Below are positions 51,661 to 60,152 of a stretch of 64,000 nt of DNA, piece after piece; the first letter of the stretch is position 1; each line of letters begins with the position of its first letter. The notes under the pieces were generated by a model. That model was not told where the DNA came from. It made no database searches and saw nothing but the letters and a program-made list of their open reading frames with translations. The position numbers were made by a program, and so were the translations under genes. This DNA comes from Brevibacterium sp. JSBI002 (GTDB lineage Bacteria > Actinomycetota > Actinomycetes > Actinomycetales > Brevibacteriaceae), in NCBI RefSeq assembly GCF_026013965.1, contig NZ_CP110341.1, positions 1,116,001 to 1,180,000 on the forward strand, given 5' to 3'.

Positions 51661-51779
51661 GGAGACTGATGTCTCCGTGATCGACGCGGTCCTGCCCCAC
51701 GAAACGAACCCAGAGGGTTCGTGATTCGCGTGGGTGCTCAGGCTGTTTCGCCGTGGTGCTCGAAGGTAAGTTCACCACG
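51661..51779 (+). promoter_or_regulatory. Structured 5' leader of rplY
   Basis: Three hairpins lie in the 148 bp before rplY: GGAGAC/GTCTCC (51661-51676); a two-tier stem CCCACG + ACGAACCC paired with GGGTTCGT + CGTGGG (51696-51734); and CGTGGTG/CACCACG (51752-51779), which ends just before the AAGGAGAG ribosome site. It could be an autoregulatory ribosomal-protein leader. Confidence 0.5.
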
Positions 51780-51790
51780 AAGGAGAGAAA

Positions 51791-52432
51791 ATGGCTGACT
51801 TCAAACTTCTGGCCGAAGCTCGCAACGAGTTCGGCAAGGGCGCAGCGCGCCGCATCCGCCGCTCGGGACGCATCCCCGCCGTCATCTACGGCCACGGCGG
51901 AGACCCCGTGCACGTGTCCCTCGAGGGCCACGCCACCATGCTGGCTCTCAAGCACGCCAACGCGCTGCTCGAGATCGAAAGCACCGACGGATCGAAGAAC
52001 GTCCTCGCCATTGCGCGCGACGTCCAGATCGAGCCCGTCCGTCGTGATATCGAGCACCTCGACCTCATCATCGTCAAGCGCGGCGAGAAGATCGAGGTCG
52101 ATGTGCCGATCAACGTCGTCGGAGAAGCCGCCCCCGGCACCATGGTCTCGCAGGAAGAGTCGACCATCGCCGTCAAGGCTGATGCGACCAAGCTGCCCGA
52201 GCTCATCGAGGTCTCCATCGAAGGCCGTCCCGCCGGCGAGCACGTCCTGGCCGGTCAGGTCGAACTGCCTGCAGGCGTCGAGCTCATCGCCGACGAAGAG
52301 CAGCTCATCGTCAATGTCTCCGAAGAGATCGAGATGGACACCGAGTCCGACGCCGAGGAAGAGGCTGAAGAGTCGACCGAGGAAGAGACTGCTGAGGAGT
52401 CCGGTGCAGAAGAGGCTTCCGAAGAGGAGTGA
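51791..52432 (+). CDS. rplY: 50S ribosomal protein L25/general stress protein Ctc
   Basis: A 213-residue TL5/Ctc-type L25, longer than the E. coli form. The N-terminal L25 domain (about 1-92) binds 5S rRNA: ARNEFGKGAARRIRRSGRIPAVIYGHG and ARDVQIEPVRRDIEHLDLI. A beta-domain (about 93-185) follows, then a highly acidic tail of Glu, Ser, Thr and Ala. It has an AAGGAGAG site and a structured leader. It is followed by pth, the usual actinobacterial pair. Confidence 0.95.
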   Translation: MADFKLLAEARNEFGKGAARRIRRSGRIPAVIYGHGGDPVHVSLEGHATMLALKHANALLEIESTDGSKNVLAIARDVQIEPVRRDIEHLDLIIVKRGEKIEVDVPINVVGEAAPGTMVSQEESTIAVKADATKLPELIEVSIEGRPAGEHVLAGQVELPAGVELIADEEQLIVNVSEEIEMDTESDAEEEAEESTEEETAEESGAEEASEEE

Positions 52433-52620
52433 TCTTCTCTCCTGACGGCACTCAACGTGCCGTGGGGAGCGCTGACTGACTACGCTGTTCGGTGGGTCGC
52501 CTGTTGGGCGGCCCACCGAATGCGTTTCTCAAGAGCGAACCCGGCACGCGTCTCGCCCTGCGGCGAGCAGAAGCAGCAACACCCGGTCAGCGGGCACGGA
52601 CAGGACGGACAAGGACGGCA

Positions 52621-53220
52621 ATGTCGAACGAAGCATGGTTGGTCTTCGGACTGGGCAATCCCGGACCCAAGTACGAAATGACTCGGCACAACATCGGACA
52701 GATGGTCATCGCCGAACTCGCCTCCCGGATCGGAACCACGCTGACGCGGACGAAGCTGCGCGCGAACGTCGGCACCGGGCGGCTGTCTGGCGGCAGCGTC
52801 CCGGGGCTGCCCGGTCCGCGGGTGGTGTTGGCCACCTCGACGGGATATATGAACGAATCCGGCGGACCGGTGCGCGCGCTGGCCGACTTCTACGGAATCG
52901 CCACCGACCGGATCATCGCCGTCCATGACGATGTCGATATCCCCTTCGATGCCGTCAAAGCCAAGCTCGGCGGGGGAGAGGGCGGGCACAACGGTCTGCG
53001 TTCGATGACCTCGGTGCTCGGGACGAAGGATTATCTGCGGGTGCGAGCCGGAGTCGGACGCCCTCCGGGGAGACAGAACACCGCCGACTATGTGCTGCGC
53101 CCGTTCTCGAAGGACGAACGCACGACGCTGCCGATATTCATCTCCGACCTCGCCGACGCCGTCGAAGAGCTCATCGTCAACGGGCTCACCGATATGCAGC
53201 AGAAGTTCCACTCGCGCTGA
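52621..53220 (+). CDS. pth: Peptidyl-tRNA hydrolase
   Basis: A 199-residue enzyme that recycles tRNA from stalled peptidyl-tRNA. Catalytic residues are in LGNPGPKYEMTRHNIGQMV (Asn13, His23) and AVHDDVDIPFDAVKAKLGGGEGGHNGL; STGYMNESG carries the second Asn. The start was set at MSNEAWLVFGLGNPG; the open frame extends upstream but does not match the family. It lies 188 bp after rplY. Length is normal. Confidence 0.95.
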   Translation: MSNEAWLVFGLGNPGPKYEMTRHNIGQMVIAELASRIGTTLTRTKLRANVGTGRLSGGSVPGLPGPRVVLATSTGYMNESGGPVRALADFYGIATDRIIAVHDDVDIPFDAVKAKLGGGEGGHNGLRSMTSVLGTKDYLRVRAGVGRPPGRQNTADYVLRPFSKDERTTLPIFISDLADAVEELIVNGLTDMQQKFHSR

Positions 53221-53272
53221 TCGCACCTCGGGTGCTGACCAAGCAGCGGGCGCTGCCCGGGGCTCAGGCCGT

Positions 53273-53980
53273 CTACTGCTTCTCCGGGCGACGGTGCAGC
53301 CACCATGCGGCGAAGATGCCGCCGGCGAATCCGAACAGGTGGCCCTGCCAGGAGATGTCGTTCGTCTGCGGCAGCATGCCGAAGATCATCGACGCCCCGT
53401 AGGTGACGAAGATGAACAGGCCGATGGTGAAGTAGATGATCTTGCGCAGCAGGTCATCGGTGAACCAGGTGCGCAGCGCGAGGTAGCCGAAGAATCCGAA
53501 GACGATGCCCGAGGCACCGACGATGTGCTGGCCGGGCAGTGTGGTCAGCCACGCCCCGAGTCCGGAGCTCAGCGCGGTGATGCCCGTGACCGTCCAGAAA
53601 CGACGCTTGCCTTCGAAGGCGATGACGATGCCGAGGACGAGGAACGGGAAGGTATTGGCCAGGAGATGGCCGAATCCCGAATGCAGCAGCGGCGAGGTGA
53701 CCAGGCCGTAGAGCGAGAGCGGATTCCATGACTGCAGACTGAAGACGTCGAGGTCGACGGGGAGGATCGTATCGACGATCTCGATGACCCACATGACGGC
53801 CAGGACGATCAGCACCGGAGCGAACCGGGAGAGCAGATGCGGCCGGTCGACGGTGGTGTTCAGGTGCGCAACCGGGGGATTCGCGGAATGGCCGGAGCGG
53901 GGAGATCCGGAGTCGGTGGAGTAGGGGCCGAAGAGGAGTCGGGATTCCTCGGCGGAGAAACGGGGGGAGTGGTCGGTCAT
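53273..53980 (-). CDS. Rhomboid-family intramembrane serine protease
   Basis: A 235-residue protein with six helices after a ~50-residue cytoplasmic N-terminus. Rhomboid landmarks are SPLLHSGFGHLLANTFPFLVLG (the H-x9-HxxxN region), the nucleophile in VGASGIVFGFFGYLALR (Ser157) and the partner His in WQGHLFGFAGGIFAAWWL (His214). It cleaves membrane-protein substrates; bacterial substrates are mostly unknown. CACAAT lies 6 nt before the ATG, so it may be leaderless. It converges with pth. Confidence 0.92.
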   Translation of the reverse strand: MTDHSPRFSAEESRLLFGPYSTDSGSPRSGHSANPPVAHLNTTVDRPHLLSRFAPVLIVLAVMWVIEIVDTILPVDLDVFSLQSWNPLSLYGLVTSPLLHSGFGHLLANTFPFLVLGIVIAFEGKRRFWTVTGITALSSGLGAWLTTLPGQHIVGASGIVFGFFGYLALRTWFTDDLLRKIIYFTIGLFIFVTYGASMIFGMLPQTNDISWQGHLFGFAGGIFAAWWLHRRPEKQ

Positions 53981-54095
53981 GCTCCAATTGTGGGCGATGA
54001 AGATTGGAGAACCCCGAACATCCGGGGCCCCAGAACAATCGTGATCGTTCCGTTAGGCCCGTTATCGCCTCGAAATATTCTGCGCCGGGACCGAA

Positions 54096-55574
54096 CTACT
54101 TGCTTTGGGATTCCGCTCTGGTCGACCCGAGTGACTTGCCGTCGGCATCGAGGGCTTCGACGATGATCGTCGAGCCGTTCGGGGTGATGTTCGCCGCCGT
54201 CTCGAAGCCGGTGCGCTCGACCTCCGTGCTCTCGACGAGGTGCTCCTCGTCGTCACCGCTGAGCACCCTCCATGAAGCCACCTCGGTGGCACCGTTCCAA
54301 CTCATGTGCACCCGAGTGATGTCGGCCTGCGGCTGCGACTTCGTGGCGGTCGGGGGAGCAGTCGGCTGGGCACGCCAGTCGAAGCGGTAGGCCCGGTAGT
54401 TCGATCCGCCGGTGAAGGTGAGGTCGGCGAGCAGCTTCCCGTCCTTGGAGAACTCCGAGACGTAGGGCTCCGAACCCCAGCCGAGGACGACGTTGCCGTT
54501 GGGCAGCTCTTGGAAGTTGCCCTGACTGCCCGACGAACGGTCGTCGGGGGCGGGATACTCGGTGACCACCTCGGCGCGTTTCTTCTTCTCATCGACGTCG
54601 AGGCGCAGACCGCGGGTGTCACCGAGCCGAGGCGCTGCCTGGTTGTCGAACAGGGTCAGCGTTCCATCGGAGCGGCGCTGGGCATCGTGCTGCCAGGCGA
54701 ACTGTGCGCCCTCGCCCATCTCGAAGTCCGAGGCCTTGCCGCCGAGGACCCAGTTGAGATCGGCGCTCTTCCGGTCGAGCTGGTACACGGCATGGGTATT
54801 GCGCGCCGAGACGAGCAGGGCCCTGCCGTCGTCGTCTTCGGACACGGAGTTGAGGTGGATGTAGTCGAAGGGTTCGTCCTTCGTGCCCTCACCCTCCTTG
54901 AGCTCCGTCTCGGTCTGGTCGATGGGCACGGCGTCGAGGGAGCGCCATTCGAACAGCGGATCACCGGTTGCGATGTCGACCTCCTGGACGATGCCTTCCC
55001 AGGCCCAGCCGTCCTTGTCTCCGCCGACTGAGCTGAGATCCGTCTGCGTCTTCACATAGGAGATGAGGAACATGGTGTCATCGGCGGTGATCGTCGTCTC
55101 GTGCAGGTCTGAGGTGTCCTTGGGGAGCTCTCCGCCCATGCCCACACGGGCGATCTCCTGATACGAGTCGTTGAGGATGACGACCTCACCAGCGGTGTGC
55201 GGAGTCTCGGCCAGTCCCTCCCACCAGGTGAGCACCGGCTTTCCCTGATATTCCTGGACGCGCAGGTCCCACAGAGCTTCGGAGTCGTCGCGAATCCACA
55301 CCGGGTCACCGGCAGAGTCGAGGATGAGGCCGCCCACCCAGGACTTGTCGTCGGTCTGCGTCTGTCCCTTCGGAGCGAGGAAGGTCTCCAGATCTCCGTT
55401 GTCGTCGGGGAAGGCCCCGGTGTCGATATCGACCTTCGGCGGCGCGAGTTCGGGGCGGGAGTGGAAGTCCCACCGTTCCGCGACTGCGATGTCGTCATCG
55501 GCATCGGCCGTGCACCCTGCTAGCAGGAGCGTCGCCGCAGCCAAACCTGCAAGGACGGTTCTCTTCATGGCCAT
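54096..55574 (-). CDS. Arylsulfotransferase-like (ASST) lipoprotein
   Basis: A 492-residue secreted lipoprotein. The signal peptide ends in the lipobox LLLAGC (Cys21). The mature part looks like a beta-propeller of the Arylsulfotran_2 type: WDLRVQEYQGKPVLTWWEGLA, DYIHLNSVSEDDDGRALLVSAR, NTHAVYQLDRKSADLNWVLGG, FAWQHDAQRRSDGTLTLFDNQ and GNFQELPNGNVVLGWGSEPYVSE. Such proteins move sulfate between phenols in some bacteria, but most actinobacterial members are untested. The conserved His residues (HLNS, WQHDAQ) are present. GAGGA lies 7 nt before the ATG. It is divergent from mfd. Confidence 0.82.
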   Translation of the reverse strand: MAMKRTVLAGLAAATLLLAGCTADADDDIAVAERWDFHSRPELAPPKVDIDTGAFPDDNGDLETFLAPKGQTQTDDKSWVGGLILDSAGDPVWIRDDSEALWDLRVQEYQGKPVLTWWEGLAETPHTAGEVVILNDSYQEIARVGMGGELPKDTSDLHETTITADDTMFLISYVKTQTDLSSVGGDKDGWAWEGIVQEVDIATGDPLFEWRSLDAVPIDQTETELKEGEGTKDEPFDYIHLNSVSEDDDGRALLVSARNTHAVYQLDRKSADLNWVLGGKASDFEMGEGAQFAWQHDAQRRSDGTLTLFDNQAAPRLGDTRGLRLDVDEKKKRAEVVTEYPAPDDRSSGSQGNFQELPNGNVVLGWGSEPYVSEFSKDGKLLADLTFTGGSNYRAYRFDWRAQPTAPPTATKSQPQADITRVHMSWNGATEVASWRVLSGDDEEHLVESTEVERTGFETAANITPNGSTIIVEALDADGKSLGSTRAESQSK

Positions 55575-55660
55575 ATGCTCATCCTCACACGTTTTCGAGT
55601 CTCGCGCTCCTCGGGCCTATTGGAACGGAGCACCGAATGGGTCGTGTCAGCCGCGTGGCC

Positions 55661-55666
55661 TAGACT
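55661..55666 (+). promoter_or_regulatory. -10 box of mfd, leaderless
   Basis: TAGACT with 6 nt to the GTG at 55673; the same arrangement as purN. Confidence 0.55.
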
Positions 55667-55672
55667 GTTCGG

Positions 55673-58600
55673 GTGCTCAACGGACTCGATCTCACCCGCC
55701 GGAATCCCACCATCACCGAACTCGTCGCGGCGTTCAACGACGCGAACACCGATGGTGGCACGATCGATGCGATCAAGGGACTGTGGCCGTCGATCCTGCG
55801 CCGCACCGTCACCACCGACGGTGCCGCCTCGGCGCCTCAGCTCATCGTCACCGCCACGACAAGGGAGGCCGAAGACCTCGCCCAGGCGCTGGCCGACTGG
55901 GTGCCGTCGGCGTCGATCGCGATCTTCCCCAGCTGGGAGACCCTGCCGCACGAGAAGCTGTCGCCGCGGTCGGACACCGTCGGCCAGCGCCTCGAGGTGC
56001 TGCGCCGCCTCGCCCACCCCACTCCCGGCCGGGAGCTGACCTTCATCATCGCGCCCGTGCGCGCTTTCCTCCAGCCCCTGGCCAAGGGGCTCGGCGACAT
56101 CGAACCGGTCGAGCTCGCCGTCGGCGACGAATACGAGATCGATGACCTCGCCGAGCGCCTCACCGAACTCGCATACTCCCGAGTCGACATGGTCTCCAGA
56201 CGCGGCGAATTCGCTGTGCGCGGCGGAATCGTCGATATCTTCCCGGCCACCTCGGAGCGAGCGCTGCGCGTGGAGTTCTTCGGAGATGAGGTCGACGAGA
56301 TCCGCGAATTCTCCGTCAGCGACCAACGCTCCATCCCCGCCGACGACGGTGACGAACCCCTGCGACTGTCGGCACCGCCGTGCCGGGAGCTGCTCCTGAC
56401 CGATTCGGTGCGGAAGCGGGCCGCGGAACTCGCCGAGGATGTGCCCAGCGCCGCCGATATGCTCGACAAGACCGCGGGCGGAGTCGCCGTCGAAGGGATG
56501 GAATCGCTGTCCGCCGTCCTCGCCGACGGAATGGAGCCGATGATCGCCCTGCTGCCGGCCGGATCGAAGATCATCATCACCGAACCCGAACGCGTCGACG
56601 CCCGCGCCGCGGACCTCGTGGAGACGACGAACGAGTTCCTCGAGGCCGCCTGGACCGGAGCGGCCGGCGGGGGAGAGACCCCGATCGACCTGTCTGCCGC
56701 CAGCTTCCGCACCGTGGCCGAGATGGCCGAAGGCGCTCGCCTCATCGGACTGGCCTGGTGGGAGATCGGCGGATTCGCCACCGACGAGGAGCTCGCCGGT
56801 CCCGAGGAGAACATCTTCTCCGTCCCTGCCCGCATCCCGAAGGGCTATGCCGGAGACGTCGAGGCGATCCTCGCCGACGTGAAGGGACTCATCCACGACA
56901 AGTGGCGCATCCTCGTGCTCACCGAAGGCCAGGGCCCGGGCCGACGCATGGTCGAGGTGTTCTCCGAAGCCGGAGTGCCCGCCTCTTTCGTCGACGACCC
57001 TACCGATCTGCCCGAAGCCCTGGTGACCGTGACCACGGCCGCGTCCTTCGGCGGCTTCGTCTTCGACGATCTCAAACTCGCCGTGCTCACCGAGGCGGAT
57101 GTGCTCGGTCGGGCGGCGGCCACCTCGACGCGGGATATGCGCAAGCTGCCCACCCGCCGTCGACGCAACCAGGTCGACCCGCTCAACCTGGCTCCCGGCG
57201 ACTACGTCGTCCACGACCAGCACGGCGTCGGACGATTCGTCGAAATGACGCAGCGGACCTCAGGGCGAGGTGCGAACAAGCACACTCGCGAATACCTGAT
57301 CATCGAATACGCGCCCGCCAAACGCGGACAGCCCGGTGACCGCCTCTACGTTCCCAGCGATGCTCTCGACCAGGTCACCCGCTATGTCGGCGGGGAGAGC
57401 CCGAACCTCAACAAGATGGGCGGCGCCGACTGGCAGACGACGAAGGCGAAGGCCCGCAAGGCCGTCAAGGAGATCGCCGGGGAACTCATCCGACTGTATT
57501 CGGCCCGTCAGGCCACCGTCGGCCACGCCTACGGCCCGGACACCCCCTGGCAGCGCGAACTCGAAGACGCCTTCCACTATGTCGAGACCGCCGATCAGCT
57601 GACCACCATCGACGAGGTCAAATCGGACATGGAGAAGACCGTGCCGATGGACCGTCTGATCTGCGGCGACGTCGGCTACGGGAAGACGGAGATCGCGGTC
57701 CGTGCCGCATTCAAGGCGATCCAGGACGGCAAACAGGTCGCCGTGCTCGTGCCGACCACTCTGCTCGTCCAACAGCACTATGAGACCTTCGCTGAACGCT
57801 ACTCGGGATTCCCCGTCACCATCGGCGCCCTTTCCCGGTTCCAGACCAAGCAGGAATCGGAGAAGGTCAAGGAGGATCTGGCCGCCGGCAAACTCGACCT
57901 CGTCATCGGCACCCACCGACTGCTCAGCGGCGAAGTGCGGTTCAAAGAACTCGGACTCGTCATCATCGACGAGGAGCAGCGCTTCGGCGTCGAACACAAG
58001 GAGACGCTCAAGGCACTGCGGACGAACGTCGACGTCCTCGCCATGTCTGCGACCCCGATCCCGCGCACCCTGGAGATGGCGGTGACCGGCATCCGTGAGA
58101 TGTCGACCCTGGCCACACCTCCGGAAGAGCGGCACCCGGTGCTGACCTATGTCGGCAAACGCGAAGACAAGCAGATCAAGGCCGCGATCCGACGCGAGCT
58201 CATGCGCGAAGGCCAGGTCTTCTACATCCACAACAGGGTCCGCGATATCGAAGCCGTCGCCGGACACATCGCCGAAATGGTGCCCGAGGCGCGAATCGCC
58301 ATCGCCCACGGCAAGATGAACGAGACCCGACTCGAACAGGTCATCGTCGACTTCTGGGAGAAGAAGTACGACGTGCTCGTATGCACGACGATCGTCGAAA
58401 CAGGAATCGACATCGCCAATGCGAACACGCTGATCATCGACAACGCCGACAAATACGGGCTCTCCCAGCTGCATCAGCTGCGCGGACGCGTGGGACGTGG
58501 ACGCGAACGCGCCTACGCCTACTTCCTCTACCCGCCGGACGCTCAGCTGACCGAGACCGCACACGACCGTCTGACGACCCTGGCCGCGCATACCGAACTG

Positions 58601-59275
58601 GGTGCCGGAATGCAGGTGGCGATGAAAGACCTCGAGATCCGCGGGGCCGGCAATCTGCTCGGCGGTCAGCAGTCCGGCCATATCGAAGGCGTCGGCTTCG
58701 ACCTCTACGTCCGACTCGTCGGTGAAGCCGTGGCGAAGTTCCGCGGTGAGGAAACCGAACCCGAGGCTGACATGCGCATCGAACTGCCCGTCGATGCCCA
58801 CCTGCCGGCCGACTATGTCGACCACGAACGACTGCGTCTCGAGGCCTACCGAAAGCTGGCCGCGGCGACCGACGAAGCACAGCTGCAGGAAGTCCTCGAC
58901 GAACTCACCGACCGCTACGGCCCCTATCCGGAACCCGTCGGTGTCCTTGCCGATGTCGCCAGGTTGCGCATCCGCGCCCGTGCCTCCGAGGTCAACGACA
59001 TCGTCATGCAGGGCAACTTCATCCGCTTCGGACCCGTCGAACTCTCCGACTCCCAGGTGGTCAGGCTCAAGCGTCTGTATCCGAAGTCTCTGCTCAAACC
59101 GGCACTGCGCTCGGTCCTCGTCCCGAAACCGATGGCGGGCACCGGATTCGACTCCAAGGAGATGACCGATTCGGACATCCTGCGGTGGGCACATCAGTTC
59201 CTGGACGCCATCCTGCCTGTTGTCGCGTCCGAAGCCACCGAGGTCAAGGAAGCCGGTGTCGAGAAGAACGGTTGA
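55673..59275 (+). CDS. mfd: Transcription-repair coupling factor
   Basis: A 1200-residue Mfd that removes RNA polymerase stalled at lesions and recruits UvrA. The N-terminal UvrB-like region has FPSWETLPHEKLSPRSDTVG. The RNA-polymerase-interacting CarD-like domain is at about 500-590 (LAPGDYVVHDQHGVGRFV). The translocase motor has Walker A CGDVGYGKTEIA (near 663), DEEQRFGVEHKE (near 766), SATPIPRTLEMA, and IVETGIDIANANTLII. The TRCF domain lies at the C-terminus (LRLEAYRKLAAATDEAQLQE). GTG start directly after a TAGACT box. Confidence 0.97.
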   Translation: MLNGLDLTRRNPTITELVAAFNDANTDGGTIDAIKGLWPSILRRTVTTDGAASAPQLIVTATTREAEDLAQALADWVPSASIAIFPSWETLPHEKLSPRSDTVGQRLEVLRRLAHPTPGRELTFIIAPVRAFLQPLAKGLGDIEPVELAVGDEYEIDDLAERLTELAYSRVDMVSRRGEFAVRGGIVDIFPATSERALRVEFFGDEVDEIREFSVSDQRSIPADDGDEPLRLSAPPCRELLLTDSVRKRAAELAEDVPSAADMLDKTAGGVAVEGMESLSAVLADGMEPMIALLPAGSKIIITEPERVDARAADLVETTNEFLEAAWTGAAGGGETPIDLSAASFRTVAEMAEGARLIGLAWWEIGGFATDEELAGPEENIFSVPARIPKGYAGDVEAILADVKGLIHDKWRILVLTEGQGPGRRMVEVFSEAGVPASFVDDPTDLPEALVTVTTAASFGGFVFDDLKLAVLTEADVLGRAAATSTRDMRKLPTRRRRNQVDPLNLAPGDYVVHDQHGVGRFVEMTQRTSGRGANKHTREYLIIEYAPAKRGQPGDRLYVPSDALDQVTRYVGGESPNLNKMGGADWQTTKAKARKAVKEIAGELIRLYSARQATVGHAYGPDTPWQRELEDAFHYVETADQLTTIDEVKSDMEKTVPMDRLICGDVGYGKTEIAVRAAFKAIQDGKQVAVLVPTTLLVQQHYETFAERYSGFPVTIGALSRFQTKQESEKVKEDLAAGKLDLVIGTHRLLSGEVRFKELGLVIIDEEQRFGVEHKETLKALRTNVDVLAMSATPIPRTLEMAVTGIREMSTLATPPEERHPVLTYVGKREDKQIKAAIRRELMREGQVFYIHNRVRDIEAVAGHIAEMVPEARIAIAHGKMNETRLEQVIVDFWEKKYDVLVCTTIVETGIDIANANTLIIDNADKYGLSQLHQLRGRVGRGRERAYAYFLYPPDAQLTETAHDRLTTLAAHTELGAGMQVAMKDLEIRGAGNLLGGQQSGHIEGVGFDLYVRLVGEAVAKFRGEETEPEADMRIELPVDAHLPADYVDHERLRLEAYRKLAAATDEAQLQEVLDELTDRYGPYPEPVGVLADVARLRIRARASEVNDIVMQGNFIRFGPVELSDSQVVRLKRLYPKSLLKPALRSVLVPKPMAGTGFDSKEMTDSDILRWAHQFLDAILPVVASEATEVKEAGVEKNG

Positions 59276-59395
59276 GAACTCTCCGACTGTTCTTCGCCGA
59301 CCGGCCCACGAGCCGAGACTGTGGCGTAGAGTGCGAAGCGCGGAGGCGTCCGCAGCAAGTGCATTTCACTCAGCCGTCTGCGAAGGAGAATCACT

Positions 59396-59590
59396 ATGGG
59401 TGTTGACGACAAGTTTGAGAACAAGGCCGAGGACCTCGGCGGTCGGGCCAAGGAGACCATCGGCGATGTGACCGGTGACGACGAGCTCAAGGCCGAAGGG
59501 GCCACCGATCAGCTCAAGGCCAAGGCCAAGGATGTCGGCGAGTCGGTCAAAGACCTCGGCGCATCGGTCAAGGACAAATTCCCGAAGTGA
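59396..59590 (+). CDS. CsbD family protein
   Basis: A 64-residue hydrophilic protein of the CsbD type: DKFENKAEDLGGRAKETIG then DVTGDDELKAEGATDQLKA. CsbD proteins are induced by general stress in many bacteria, but their mechanism is unknown. It has a strong GAAGGAGA site and its own hairpin terminator. It is spaced 120 bp from mfd, so it probably has its own promoter. It resembles in size and charge the MT0933-like protein at 44450. Confidence 0.9.
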   Translation: MGVDDKFENKAEDLGGRAKETIGDVTGDDELKAEGATDQLKAKAKDVGESVKDLGASVKDKFPK

Positions 59591-59602
59591 CAGACGAATC
59601 GG

Positions 59603-59624
59603 CCCTCACCGCTTGTGGTGAGGG
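59603..59624 (+). terminator. Intrinsic terminator after csbD
   Basis: Perfect 8-bp stem CCCTCACC / GGTGAGGG, 6-nt loop, followed by TCTTTCGT. Confidence 0.8.
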
Positions 59625-59651
59625 TCTTTCGTGCCGACAGGAGGGTGATTC

Positions 59652-60152
59652 ATGGGGGATCGTGACGGGCAGGGGTCGGTCGACCAGGGGTCTGTCGGAC
59701 CGGGAGCGGGCCGGGCCGAACCGGAACTGCAGCCGGTGATCGAAGCCATGGCGACTCTGCGGCGACGCTGCCCCTGGTCGAGCCGGCAAGATCATCAGAG
59801 CCTCGAGAAATACGCACGGGAAGAGACCGACGAACTCATCGTCGCCCTCGAGGATTTCACGACAGAACCCACTGCTGAGAATCGGGCGGCCGTCGTCGAA
59901 GAGCTCGGCGACGTGTTCTACCAAGTGCTCTTCCACTCCGCCCTGCTTGATGAAAGCAGCGGGCAAGCCTACGGCCACAGCCTCGGCATTATCATCGATG
60001 GTCTCGAGGCCAAGCTCCTCCGCCGTCACCCCCTGGCCTTCACCGACGATCCCGGGGCGGAGATGGCATCTCTGGAAGACGTCGAACGCGAATACCGCCG
60101 GATCAAAGCAGAAGAGAAGGCCGCGGTGCGGGGCGAGGATGGATCCCGATGA
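59652..60152 (+). CDS. mazG: MazG nucleotide pyrophosphohydrolase
   Basis: A 166-residue single-domain MazG. Family motifs are RRRCPWSSRQDHQSLEKYAREE followed by TDELIVALED, and the second metal region VVEELGDVFYQVLFHSALLDE, whose EExxE/ExxD acidic residues bind Mg. It hydrolyses NTPs or dNTPs to monophosphates, with roles in nucleotide cleaning and ppGpp control. It is shorter than the two-domain E. coli MazG but normal for this group. The stop overlaps the start of the phosphatase gene (ATGA). Confidence 0.92.
   Translation: MGDRDGQGSVDQGSVGPGAGRAEPELQPVIEAMATLRRRCPWSSRQDHQSLEKYAREETDELIVALEDFTTEPTAENRAAVVEELGDVFYQVLFHSALLDESSGQAYGHSLGIIIDGLEAKLLRRHPLAFTDDPGAEMASLEDVEREYRRIKAEEKAAVRGEDGSR

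Noticed and set aside
57260..59194. 644-codon minus-strand frame opposite mfd
   Set aside because: Antisense shadow of Mfd; no start signal or domain.
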